From the NCBI RefSeq assembly GCF_014205225.1, contig NZ_JACHNB010000001.1:5313501-5377500 (forward strand): a stretch of DNA of 64,000 bases. The letters are read 5' to 3'. Below, piece by piece: positions 43,407 through 52,127 of the stretch (positions are counted from its first letter, which is position 1; the number at the start of each line of letters is the position of its first letter). Source of the stretch: Actinoplanes octamycinicus (lineage in GTDB: Bacteria > Actinomycetota > Actinomycetes > Mycobacteriales > Micromonosporaceae). The notes under the pieces are model-generated. The model was not told where the DNA came from. It did not search any database and was given only the letters and a program-made list of their open reading frames with translations. A program made the position numbers and the translations under genes.

Positions 43407-44336
43407 ATGCGGCTTGGGGTGAATCTTCCACAGACCAACAAGTACGACCTGGCGCGGGACGTGACCGAGTTCGCCCGGGCGGCCGAGGAGATCGGCTATG
43501 ACAGCCTCTGGGCCTACGAGCGGATCCTGGCGCCGGAGGACAGCAGCGGGGCGCACGGGCTCTACGGGGTGCCGGACCTGCCCTGGCCGGACAGCTACTC
43601 GCACACCACGGACGCGCTGGTCACGCTGACCCTGGCGGCGGCGGTGACCCGCCGGGTGGAGCTCGGCACCGGGGTGCTGGTGCCCGGGCTGCACCTGCCG
43701 TTCCGGCTGGCCCGCAGCCTGGCCGCGCTGGATGCGGCGTCCGGTGGCCGGGTGATCGCCGGGCTCGGCAGTGGATGGTCGATCGACGAGTTCGCGGCCA
43801 CCGCCCCGCGGCCGATCGAGGAGCGGGGCGCGGCGCTCGACGAGTTCCTGGACGTGGCGGCGGCGGTGTGGGGGCCGGACCCGGTCTCCTTCGCGAACGA
43901 GCGCTACCGGGTCGCCCCGAGCCGGGTGAACCCGAAGCCGGCCCGGCGGGTGCCGATCTTCCTGGCCGGCGGCAACCGGACCGCGCTGTCCCGGATCGCC
44001 CGGCGGGCCGACGGCTGGCTGCCGACCGCGATCCCGCCGCGGCAGGTCGGCGCGGTGCTGGCCGGGCTGCGGGAGCAGGCGGCCGCGGCGGGGCGGGATC
44101 CGGCTGCGGTCGGCTGCGTCTTCCAGCTGGGGGTGCGCAGCCTGGCGGAGGTCCCGGACGCGGGGCGGCAGCCGTACACGGGGGGTCCGGCGCAGATCGC
44201 GGAGGACCTCGTGGCCCTGGCCGAGGCCGGCGTGGACCACGCCTATGTGACCCTGGCGTCGGCGGCCCGCGACCTCAAGGACCTGATCACCGCGGCGCAG
44301 CGGCTGCACAAGGAGGTGCGCGCGGCCGGCCTCTGA
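43407..44336 (+). CDS. LLM-class F420-dependent oxidoreductase
   Basis: A 309-residue TIM-barrel luciferase-like monooxygenase. MRLGVNLPQTNKYDLARDVTEFARAAEEIGYDSLWAYERIL (in parts) is the family start; VTLTLAAAVTRRVELGTGVL, GRVIAGLGSGWSIDEF and VPIFLAGGNRTALSRIARRADGWLP follow. The last is typical of F420-dependent members. F420 is common in actinomycetes. Substrate unknown. It converges on the large GH87 gene across a perfect 38-bp palindrome. Confidence 0.88.
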   Translation: MRLGVNLPQTNKYDLARDVTEFARAAEEIGYDSLWAYERILAPEDSSGAHGLYGVPDLPWPDSYSHTTDALVTLTLAAAVTRRVELGTGVLVPGLHLPFRLARSLAALDAASGGRVIAGLGSGWSIDEFAATAPRPIEERGAALDEFLDVAAAVWGPDPVSFANERYRVAPSRVNPKPARRVPIFLAGGNRTALSRIARRADGWLPTAIPPRQVGAVLAGLREQAAAAGRDPAAVGCVFQLGVRSLAEVPDAGRQPYTGGPAQIAEDLVALAEAGVDHAYVTLASAARDLKDLITAAQRLHKEVRAAGL

Positions 44337-44367
44337 CAACGCGGTCCCGGTGCGCCCGGGGGGACAA

Positions 44368-44405
44368 CACTGGTCGGCCAGGGCACGTGCCCTGGCCGAC
44401 CAGTG
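44368..44405. terminator. 38-bp perfect palindrome, likely bidirectional terminator
   Basis: CACTGGTCGGCCAGGGCAC (44368-44386) is followed directly by its reverse complement. It sits between the stops of the LLM oxidoreductase and the GH87 gene. With no loop it is a stronger cruciform former than usual. Confidence 0.8.
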
Positions 44406-44441
44406 ATCAGTGCTGGACCGGCGGGTGGTTGCCGCGGCCGG

Positions 44442-47400
44442 TCAGCTCCCGGAGATGGTGAACTGCGAGCCCGGCTGGATGACGACGGTGCCGTCGGCCG
44501 CGTTGGTGATCGTGACGCCGGACAGCACCGCGTTGCCGCGGGCCCCGCCCATCGCCAGGATGCCGGCGCCGTTGTTCGACCGGTCGATCCGCACGTTCGT
44601 GATGGCGACGTTCGGCATCGCGCCGCCGCCGTTCTTGAACTGGATGCCGTCGAAGGTCGAGTCGACGATGTCGGTGTCCCGGATGGTGACCCCGGTGATG
44701 TCCCTCGTGGACGGGAACAGGGTGATCGCGCCGAACTCCTGGGCCTCGTTCCAGAACCGGCCGCCGGTCCGGTAGAGGCCGTTGTTGGCGACCAGCGTGG
44801 TGCCGGAGAACGGCAGCGGGCTGTGGTCGGTGGCCAGCATGATGCCCGGGTAGTTCGCGGTGTCGTACACCAGGTTGTTCTCGGCCGAGTTGGCGTAACC
44901 CCCGTAGATCGCGATGCCGTTCGCCCGCCAGGGCAGCTGGACGGTGTTGTTCACGAAGTGGTCGTCGTGGTTGACGTCGACGCTCTGGTCCTTGACGTAC
45001 GGGTTGGCCCAGATCGCCAGGGCGTCGTCGCCGGTGGTCCGGAACGAGGAGTTGAAGACCCGGGAGTTGCGGGTGCCGTTGGAGAAGTTGATGCCGTCGG
45101 CGTAGGTGTCCCGGATCCGCATTCCGGTGAACTCGACCCCGTCGCCCGGGTTCCAGTAGGCCGGCGTGTCCGAGTAGTCCCGGCCGACCCAGGCGCCCAC
45201 GTTGACGTGCTCGATCCACACGTTGCTGATCTTGGTGTTCTTGCCGAACCGGCCGTTCAGGCCGTGGCCGCGGTTCGCCCGGTTCTGCGTGTTGCCGAAG
45301 ATCGCCAGGTCGGAGATCTGGGTGTTGTCGTCGATGTCGAAGCCGACGTTGCCCTCGTGCGGATGGTTGATGTTGCCGGTCACGTTCTGCGGCTGGGTGT
45401 CCGAGTAGAGCCGGGTGTGCCACATGCCGGCGCCGCGGATCACGGCGTTCCGGATGCCCTTCTGGTTGTACTGGTTCCGGGCCGGGTCGGGGGAGAGGAT
45501 CTTCTGCTCCTGCCGCCACTGGCCGGCCGGGATCCACACACAGGGGATCACGCCGTTCTCGTCGTCGGTGACCGCCCTCTGGATCGCGGCGGTGTCGTCC
45601 AGCCCGTCGTTGGCCACCGCGCCGTAAGTGGTGATCGAGACGCAGCCGGCCGGCTGGCTCAGCGGCGCCGCCACCTGCTCCAGGTCGATCAGGTCGATCA
45701 CGTAGAAACTGGCCGTGTCACCGGCGTCGCGCTGCACCTTGAACCGGGTGCCGGCCGGGTAGGACTGCCCGAGCAGCGCGTTCGACTCGTCGAAGAGCCG
45801 CCGCGCGTCGGCCGACGGGGTGTTGGACAGTGACTCGGTGTCGTCGGTGGTGCCGTAGACCCAGCTGTTGCGCGAGCTGAGGGTGAGCTTGCGGGCGAAC
45901 ACGTCGTTGACGTAGAGGCTGATCGTCCAGTCCTGGCCGCCGCCGTTCGGGGCGTCCGGCACCGAGTTGCGGACCACGATCGAGTTGGCCGGGCCGGTCG
46001 AGGTGACCTCGACGAACTGGCCGGTCCCGGTGAGCCGGACCGACTGCCGGCCGGACGACTCGGACGCGTAGTTGGTGTGCCCGAAGGTGCGCAGCGGGTC
46101 GGCCTGCAGCAGGGTGCCCTGGTAGCGCCCGGCCTCCGCCTCGTACTCGGTGTACGGCACCGCGGCGCCGCGCCCGACCACGATCGGCTTGGACAGCGTG
46201 TTGTTGTTCTCGTTGGTCTCGGCGACCACCCCGGCCGCGTCCGCGGTGGCCACGGCGGTCGCGCCGCCGCTGGTCGCGGTCCAGGTCCCGCCGATGGTGA
46301 CGGTCGTGGTGGCGCCGGCCGCGATCGCCGGGGTGGCGCCGGTCAGCGTGGTCCCGCCGACGACGACGCGGGTGGTGCTGGCCCCGGCCGTGCTGGTGCC
46401 GCGGTTCTGCACCGCGGCCGTGAAGCTGACCGCCGCGCCGGCCGCCGGGTTGGCCGGGTTCAGCGAGATCGCGGTGACCTGCAGGTCCGGTCCGGGCGCC
46501 TGGCCGACCACCAGCGGGGCGATGGCGGTGAAGGTGTTGCTGCCGACGGTCGCGGCGAGGGTGTAGCTGCCCTGGGCCCGGGGGCTGACGTTCCCGGTCA
46601 CGGTGGCGGTGGCGCCGGCCGCCAGGGCCGGCACGTTCGCGGTGGCCACGACCGCGCCGTTGAGCTTGAAGTCCAGCGTGGTTGCGGTCGAGGCCAGGGC
46701 GCCCGAGTTGCGGACGCCGGCGCTCAGGGTGATCGCCGAGGTCTCGTCCGGGGCCGCCGGGCTCCAGGTCGCCGAGGTCACGACCACGTTCGGGGCGGGC
46801 GCCCAGGCGCCGATCACCTGCAGCTCGGCGACCTGGCCGCCGGGCGCGCCGGTGTTGCCGAAGACCTGCAGCCGGACGTCGGACGCCGTGCCGCTGACCG
46901 GGATGGTCACCGTGTTCTGGTTCGTCGACGGGTGGAAGGCGTAGTCGGCGCGGGCCTTGAGCTCGGTGAAGCCGGTGGCCGAGCCGGCCCGGCCGAGCAC
47001 CTGGATGCTCTGGCTGCGCGGGCCCCAGGCCGGGTCCGGGTTGAGCTTGACCACGACGCCGGTGACGTTCGCGTCGGCGCCGAGCTTCACGGTCAGCGTC
47101 GACGGGAAGCCGGCCGACTCCCAATAGGTGCCGGTGGTGCCGTCGGTGGCGTTGGCCGCCACGAAGTTCTGGGTGACCGAGGACGCTTCGGCCGCCTTGC
47201 CGGTAGCCAGGTTCGTGCCGGTCGGCGGATCCGGGTCGGGATCCGGGTCGGTCGGGCCGGCCACGCCGTAGACCTCCAGCTCGGACAGCTGCCCGGCCGG
47301 CCAGCCGGTGTTCGCGGTGACGTGCACCCGGACGAAGCGGACGGTCGCCGCGGTCAGGTTCACCGTCACGGTGTTACCGGTCGCCGGGTTGAACACCCGC

Positions 47401-47777
47401 CCGGCCGACGCGGACAGCGTGCTGAACGCCGACCCGTCGGTGCTGCCCTGCACGCTCAGCGTCTCGGTGCGGGTGGCCCAGGCGGTGGCCGGCGGCAGCT
47501 TCAGCACCACCTGGTCGATCGCGACCGGGCTGCCCAGGTCCACCTGGACCCACTGCGGGAAGGCGTTGTTCGGGCTCTCCCAGTAGGAGTTCGGGTTGCC
47601 GTCGTTGACCGCGGAGGCCGGCTGCGCGCCGAGCGCGCCGCTGGCGGTGACCGTCTTGCCGAGCGCGAGGTTGGGCCCGCCGGCGGCGTGCGCGGCCACC
47701 GGTGTCAGGCCGAGCACGGCCAGGCCGGCCGCGAGGGCCGTGCTGACCAGCCGGCGGCCGAGGGAGAGGGGCGTCAT
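44442..47777 (-). CDS. Secreted multidomain GH87 alpha-1,3-glucanase (mycodextranase-like)
   Basis: A 1111-residue protein with a signal peptide (residues 1-31, end AAHAAG). Domain order: two discoidin/F5-8C-like carbohydrate-binding domains (about 33-175 and 185-320), two CARDB-like domains (about 330-535), a CBM35/6-like module (about 540-690), and a C-terminal right-handed beta-helix. In the helix TYADGINF (D894) and RTTGDDALAIW (D917, D918) have the same 23-residue spacing as the catalytic Asp triad of GH87 alpha-1,3-glucanases. It would cut alpha-1,3-glucan, for example in fungal walls or dental mutan. A perfect 7-bp inverted repeat (GAACAGA...TCTGTTC, 47820-47843) and a CTGAAAC half site lie before it. 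Confidence 0.85.
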   Translation of the reverse strand: MTPLSLGRRLVSTALAAGLAVLGLTPVAAHAAGGPNLALGKTVTASGALGAQPASAVNDGNPNSYWESPNNAFPQWVQVDLGSPVAIDQVVLKLPPATAWATRTETLSVQGSTDGSAFSTLSASAGRVFNPATGNTVTVNLTAATVRFVRVHVTANTGWPAGQLSELEVYGVAGPTDPDPDPDPPTGTNLATGKAAEASSVTQNFVAANATDGTTGTYWESAGFPSTLTVKLGADANVTGVVVKLNPDPAWGPRSQSIQVLGRAGSATGFTELKARADYAFHPSTNQNTVTIPVSGTASDVRLQVFGNTGAPGGQVAELQVIGAWAPAPNVVVTSATWSPAAPDETSAITLSAGVRNSGALASTATTLDFKLNGAVVATANVPALAAGATATVTGNVSPRAQGSYTLAATVGSNTFTAIAPLVVGQAPGPDLQVTAISLNPANPAAGAAVSFTAAVQNRGTSTAGASTTRVVVGGTTLTGATPAIAAGATTTVTIGGTWTATSGGATAVATADAAGVVAETNENNNTLSKPIVVGRGAAVPYTEYEAEAGRYQGTLLQADPLRTFGHTNYASESSGRQSVRLTGTGQFVEVTSTGPANSIVVRNSVPDAPNGGGQDWTISLYVNDVFARKLTLSSRNSWVYGTTDDTESLSNTPSADARRLFDESNALLGQSYPAGTRFKVQRDAGDTASFYVIDLIDLEQVAAPLSQPAGCVSITTYGAVANDGLDDTAAIQRAVTDDENGVIPCVWIPAGQWRQEQKILSPDPARNQYNQKGIRNAVIRGAGMWHTRLYSDTQPQNVTGNINHPHEGNVGFDIDDNTQISDLAIFGNTQNRANRGHGLNGRFGKNTKISNVWIEHVNVGAWVGRDYSDTPAYWNPGDGVEFTGMRIRDTYADGINFSNGTRNSRVFNSSFRTTGDDALAIWANPYVKDQSVDVNHDDHFVNNTVQLPWRANGIAIYGGYANSAENNLVYDTANYPGIMLATDHSPLPFSGTTLVANNGLYRTGGRFWNEAQEFGAITLFPSTRDITGVTIRDTDIVDSTFDGIQFKNGGGAMPNVAITNVRIDRSNNGAGILAMGGARGNAVLSGVTITNAADGTVVIQPGSQFTISGS

Positions 47778-47819
47778 GAGGTCCGTCCTGGGGGAGAGGC
47801 TCGGTTTTCCAGCAAGTCC

Positions 47820-47878
47820 GAACAGAATTTCGTCGATCTGTTCACTTCTTGCGGAGGGGGGCATCCAAAGTTTCAGAT
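47820..47878. promoter_or_regulatory. Candidate operator region of the GH87 gene
   Basis: GAACAGA (47820-47826) and TCTGTTC (47837-47843) form a perfect inverted repeat with 10-bp spacer. Farther upstream (47870-47878 on plus, GTTTCAGAT) the minus strand reads ATCTGAAAC, the left half of the palindrome found before the GH78 gene at 52041. Confidence 0.45.
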
Positions 47879-47936
47879 ATGTCACTGGTTTGTCAACGGC
47901 AACCGCCCTCGGCCGAACGCTGCCCGGACACGACGA

Positions 47937-47963
47937 AGGCCGGACGCGCTGGGCGTCCGGCCT
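47937..47963. terminator. Hairpin terminator after the PPOX-class gene
   Basis: An 11-bp stem (AGGCCGGACGC and complement) with loop GCTGG lies downstream of the minus-strand pyridoxamine-oxidase-like gene; CGTACCGAAAAG follows, the repeat seen at other gene ends. Confidence 0.75.
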
Positions 47964-47994
47964 CCCCCCGTACCGAAAAGCCTGGTCCTGATCC

Positions 47995-48420
47995 TCAGGC
48001 CGCGGTGCTGACCGTGCGGTTGTGCGGGACCAGCTCGTGCGGCGGGCGGTTCGGATCGTCGATGCCGAAACTGATGATGCGGCGGGCCCGGATCCGGATG
48101 ATCGGCTCCGGGGTGCCGTACGCGGAGTCGGCGGGCTGCTCGATCGCCTCGGCCCGGCCGCGGATCTCCAGGCAGCGCACCCGCCACGGGTCGGTGGAGT
48201 AGAGGTCGTCCACCACGAACGCCACCTCACCGGTCGCGGCGACGTTCCGGAACTTGTGACTCGCGGCGAGCCGGAAGCCGACGATGTCGATCGTCTCGGT
48301 GGCCGGGTTGTAGCGGAAGCCGACCGGGCTGTTCTGCAGGGTGCCGTCCGGGCGCAGGGTGGCCAGGCGGCCGAGACGTTGCTCGGCCAGGTAGGCGATC
48401 TCGAAGTCGGTGAAGGTCAT
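47995..48420 (-). CDS. PPOX-class F420-dependent oxidoreductase
   Basis: The start at ATG 48420 (MTFTDFEIAYLAEQRLGRL) gives 141 residues of the split beta-barrel flavin/F420-binding fold. LATLRPDGTLQNSPVGFRYNPATETIDI and ASHKFRNVAATGEVAFVVDDL are family regions. Members reduce small molecules with F420 or are flavin-binding stress proteins. A terminator hairpin follows at 47937. Confidence 0.85.
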   Translation of the reverse strand: MTFTDFEIAYLAEQRLGRLATLRPDGTLQNSPVGFRYNPATETIDIVGFRLAASHKFRNVAATGEVAFVVDDLYSTDPWRVRCLEIRGRAEAIEQPADSAYGTPEPIIRIRARRIISFGIDDPNRPPHELVPHNRTVSTAA

Positions 48421-48461
48421 ACTGCCACCCTGCGACCTCAATCAAGGTTGAGGTCAACCCG

Positions 48462-51400
48462 TCAGAGCGAGGCGGTGAACGTGAAACTTCCGGCGCCCAC
48501 CACGTAGGACGTGCCGCCGACCGGGACCGCCTCGGCGGGCGCGGAGGTCACGGCGGCGCCGGGTACCCGTACCGTCGCCGTGGTCCCCGGCGCGACCACC
48601 ACCTGCAGCGTGATCGCGGACCCGGACCGGCTCCAGGCGCTGCGGACCCGGCCGTAGGCCGTGGTCAGCTCGGACGACGCGGACGTCAGCGTGCCGCCCG
48701 GCTTCGGCGCGAGCAGCACCCGGGCATAGCCGGGCGCGGCCGGAGCGACGCCGCCGACCTGGCGGTAGAGCCAGTCGCCGACCGAGCCGAGCCCGTAGTG
48801 GTTGAACGAGTTCATCCCCGGGTCCTGCAGGCTGCCGTCCGGGCGGATGCCGTCCCAGCGCTCCCAGATCGTGGTGGCGCCCCGGGAGATCATGTAACCC
48901 CAGCCGGGATAGCCGGGCTGCTGCAGGATCCGGTACGCGGTGTCCACGTGCCCGTGGTCGGCGAGCACCGGCAGCAGGTTCTCCACGCCCATGAAGCCGA
49001 CCGACAGGTGCCCGTCGCGGGACGCCACCTTGGCGGCCAGCTTGTCGGCGACCGCCTGCGTCCGGTTCGCCGGGACCAGGCCGAAGGCGAGCGCCAGGAC
49101 GTACCCGGTCTGGCTGCCGGTCCCCACGGTTCCGTCGGCGGCGACGAACCGGCTGGTGAAGGCGGCCGCGACCTGATCGGCGAGGGTGCCGTAGGACGCG
49201 GCCTGCGCGGACCGCCCGGTGGCCGCCGCCATCCGCGACACCAGCCGTGCCGACCAGCCGAAATAGGCCGTGCTGGTCAGGTCGTTGCCGGTGCCGTCGT
49301 TGACGTTCAGCCAGTCGCCGTAGGTGTCCTGGTCGCGGATCAGGTCGGCGCCGGCCGTCGACCGCAGATAGTCCACCCAGCGGGCCATCGCGGCGAAGGT
49401 CCGGTCGGCCGGGCCCAGGTCGCCGTAGCGCTGCCAGATCGTGTACGGCACGATCACCCCCGCGTCGCCCCAGCCCGCCTTGCCCGCGCCGCCGAGCACG
49501 TCCGGCGCCACGTCGGTGAACGCGCCGTCCGCGCGCTGCGCGTCCACCAGGTCGGTGGCGAACTTGTTCAGCAGCCCGTAGGTGTCGAAGTTGAACGTCG
49601 AGGTGGCGCCGAACGCGGCGATGTCGCCGGTCCAGCCGAGCCGCTCGTCGCGCTGCGGGCAGTCGGTCGGGATCGACAGCAGGTTCGACCGGGCGCCCCA
49701 GAGGATCGCCTGCTGGACCTTGTCCAGGGTGGTGTCCGAGCTGGTGAAGGTGCCGGTGGCCGGGCCGTCGGTCCAGGCCGCGAGCCCGGTCAGGCTGTCC
49801 GCGGCCGGGGTGCCCGGGAAGCCGGTGATCTCCACGTAGCGGTAGCCGTGCACGGTGAACCGGGGTTCGAACGTCTCCGCTCCGGTGCCGGCCAGGGTGA
49901 AGCGGTCGGTGGCCTGCGCGGCCCGCAGGTTCGCGGTGTAGAGGGTGCCGTCGGCGTTCAGGATCTCGCCGTGCCGCAGGGTGATCGTGGTGCCGGCCGG
50001 GCCGCTCGCCCGCAGCCGGTCCCAGCCGGTGAAGTTCTGGCCGAGGTCGGCGATGAAGACGCCGGGCTTGGGCTGGGTGATGCTGACCGGGCGCAGTTCC
50101 TGCTGCACCGTTACGCCGGGGTCGAGCTGGGGGACCAGGGTGGGGCGAGTACCCGGCTTGACGACTACCGGGGTCCAGCCGCTGTCGTCATAACCTTCTC
50201 TGTTCCAGTTCGGGGTTGTCTGCCGGGCATCCTGACTCTCGCCGGCATAGAGGTCATCGGTCTTGATGTTGCTCGACTTGGTGCGCCACGACCCGTCGGT
50301 CTGCACGGTGGCCGACGTCCCGTCGGTGTATTCGATGATCAGCTGGGCGGCATACCAGGGTTGGGTGCCATACCGCTGACTCCCGGCGAATCCGAGGTTT
50401 CCGGAATACCAGCCTCGGCCGAGCTGCGCCGCGAGCGCGTTGTCACCCTGCTTGATCGCCGAGGTGACGTCGAAACCCCGGTACTGCAGCCGCTTGGTGT
50501 AATCGGTCCAGCCCGGCGCGAGCCGCTCGACGCCGACCCGGGCGCCGTTCAGGTAGGTGTCGTGCAGTCCGAGCGCGGTGGTGAACAGCCGCGCCCGGGC
50601 CACCGGCTTGCCGACGGTGAATCCTTTGCGCAGGTAGGGCGCTGGTCCCGGGATCTGCACCTGGCTGCCCCACGGCCCGCTGCCATAACTTGCCAGGACC
50701 TTCGCGGCCGCCCACCCCGAGTCGTCGAAGCCCGGCTGCTGCCATCCGCTCGGCCCGGACTGCGAGGACTTCCACGAGCCGTCGGTGACCGTCCCGCCCA
50801 GCTTGGCGATCAGTCCCGCCGGGCTGACCGTGGTGTTGCTCGCCGCGATCGCGATCGTGCTGGTCCCGGCCGGCACGGTCACGGTCGCCGCGGTCTTCCA
50901 CGAGTCGGTCACCCGCGGACTGGTGCTCACCGGGACGCCGTTGATCCACACGTCGGCCGTGTCGTCGCCGGTCACCACCAGCGGGGTGCTCGCCGCCAGG
51001 CTGACGGTCCGCCGGAAGTACCGGGTCGCCACCGGCGCGCTCGACGCCGGGTCGCCCTCCGGGTACCAGATCCAGCCGGCCCCGGACAGGTCGCCGGCCG
51101 GTGGGGCGCCGACGAAGGCCGCGGTCATCGTGATGCCGGTGTCGAACCGGGCGCTCGGGCTCCACCCGCTCGGCCGCCCCTGCGCGTCCCAGACCCGGAC
51201 CCGCCAGTGGTAGGTCCGGTTCGCGGCGAGGGCGGGTCCGCCGTACCCCAGATCGGTCTGTCGCGGCGAAGCGACCGTGCCGCTGTCCCAGACGTCGGCC
51301 GCGCCCGGCGCGGTGCCCACGGTGAGCTGATAGCGCCCCTGCATCTGCCCGCCGATCCCGGAGGCGAGCCGCCAGCCGAACCGTGGCGCGTCCACCCCGA

Positions 51401-52025
51401 CCGGGTTGACCTGCCGGTTCACCGTCAGGCCGGTGACGCTGACCGGCGACGCCGCGGCGGTGTCCGGCAGGCTCACGTTGCTGCCCCACTGCCCGGCGCC
51501 ATAGGCGCCGAGATCCCTCGCGGTGGTCCAGGAGGCGTCGGAATAGTCCGGGTCAGACCAATTTTCCGGTACGGCGGAAGCCGCCCGCCACGACCCGTCG
51601 GTGATCAGGTCGACCGCGCCGGCGTGCAGCCGCCCGAGCACGCCGGCCGGCCCGCCGCTGTTGCGGGCGGCGAGCGCGACCGTGTTCGTCCCGGTGTGCA
51701 GCGAGCCGCTCAGGTCGACGTAGATCGCCCGCTTCCAGGAATCGGTCGTCCGCGGCGAGCCCGCCAGCCGGACCCCGTTGACCCAGACGTCCACGGTGTC
51801 GTCCCCGGTGACGACGAGCTGCGCGTTCGCGATGTCCCCGGCGGCGACGGTGAAGGTGCGGCGCAGGTAGCGGGTGGCGACCGGCGCGCTGCTCGCCGGA
51901 TCGCCCTCCGGGTACCAGATCCAGTGCGCCCCGCCGAGACTGACCGGCGGATCCGCCGCGGCGGCCACGGCGGGTGTCGGGGTGAGTAGGAGTGCGGCCG
52001 TGAGCGCCGCGAGCGGACCCTTCAT
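48462..52025 (-). CDS. Secreted GH78 alpha-L-rhamnosidase with duplicated N-terminal lectin-like domains
   Basis: A 1187-residue protein with a signal peptide (residues 1-22) and AGGAGGTCC before ATG 52025. Two similar N-terminal units (about 28-175 and 310-455) share GAHWIWYPEGDPASSAPVATRY-like and VVTGDDTVDVWINGV segments, so an internal duplication is evident. An Fn3/linker, the GH78 rhamnosidase N domain and an (alpha/alpha)6 catalytic domain follow; the signature PTDCPQRDERLGWTGD (about residue 785-795) includes the general acid Glu. Later DQDTYGDWLNV and NSFNHYGLGSVGDWLY complete the site. It would release alpha-L-rhamnose from flavonoid glycosides or plant polysaccharides. A LacI-type palindrome at 52037 lies in its promoter. 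Confidence 0.9.
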   Translation of the reverse strand: MKGPLAALTAALLLTPTPAVAAAADPPVSLGGAHWIWYPEGDPASSAPVATRYLRRTFTVAAGDIANAQLVVTGDDTVDVWVNGVRLAGSPRTTDSWKRAIYVDLSGSLHTGTNTVALAARNSGGPAGVLGRLHAGAVDLITDGSWRAASAVPENWSDPDYSDASWTTARDLGAYGAGQWGSNVSLPDTAAASPVSVTGLTVNRQVNPVGVDAPRFGWRLASGIGGQMQGRYQLTVGTAPGAADVWDSGTVASPRQTDLGYGGPALAANRTYHWRVRVWDAQGRPSGWSPSARFDTGITMTAAFVGAPPAGDLSGAGWIWYPEGDPASSAPVATRYFRRTVSLAASTPLVVTGDDTADVWINGVPVSTSPRVTDSWKTAATVTVPAGTSTIAIAASNTTVSPAGLIAKLGGTVTDGSWKSSQSGPSGWQQPGFDDSGWAAAKVLASYGSGPWGSQVQIPGPAPYLRKGFTVGKPVARARLFTTALGLHDTYLNGARVGVERLAPGWTDYTKRLQYRGFDVTSAIKQGDNALAAQLGRGWYSGNLGFAGSQRYGTQPWYAAQLIIEYTDGTSATVQTDGSWRTKSSNIKTDDLYAGESQDARQTTPNWNREGYDDSGWTPVVVKPGTRPTLVPQLDPGVTVQQELRPVSITQPKPGVFIADLGQNFTGWDRLRASGPAGTTITLRHGEILNADGTLYTANLRAAQATDRFTLAGTGAETFEPRFTVHGYRYVEITGFPGTPAADSLTGLAAWTDGPATGTFTSSDTTLDKVQQAILWGARSNLLSIPTDCPQRDERLGWTGDIAAFGATSTFNFDTYGLLNKFATDLVDAQRADGAFTDVAPDVLGGAGKAGWGDAGVIVPYTIWQRYGDLGPADRTFAAMARWVDYLRSTAGADLIRDQDTYGDWLNVNDGTGNDLTSTAYFGWSARLVSRMAAATGRSAQAASYGTLADQVAAAFTSRFVAADGTVGTGSQTGYVLALAFGLVPANRTQAVADKLAAKVASRDGHLSVGFMGVENLLPVLADHGHVDTAYRILQQPGYPGWGYMISRGATTIWERWDGIRPDGSLQDPGMNSFNHYGLGSVGDWLYRQVGGVAPAAPGYARVLLAPKPGGTLTSASSELTTAYGRVRSAWSRSGSAITLQVVVAPGTTATVRVPGAAVTSAPAEAVPVGGTSYVVGAGSFTFTASL

Positions 52026-52036
52026 CCGGACCTCCT

Positions 52037-52066
52037 GAGTATCTGAAACGTTTCATAGCGATACTC
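52037..52066. promoter_or_regulatory. LacI-type operator of the GH78 gene
   Basis: TGAAACGTTTCA (52044-52055) is a perfect 12-bp palindrome nested in a second one (GAGTATC at 52037-52043 and GATACTC at 52060-52066). It starts 12 bp upstream of the start codon, so repression by a LacI-family protein is likely. CTGAAACGTTTC also occurs before the chemoreceptor gene (14559). Confidence 0.7.
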
Positions 52067-52127
52067 ATCGATCCTATGGCGGGTAACGCTCCCGAAACAA
52101 GGCGGCAATCGATACTTTCGCCCCGGG

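Noticed and set aside
47778..48230. In-frame N-terminal extension of the GH87 gene up to 48230.
   Set aside because: It would overlap the PPOX gene and a terminator hairpin and contain Arg-rich filler; the start at 47777 begins a clear signal peptide.
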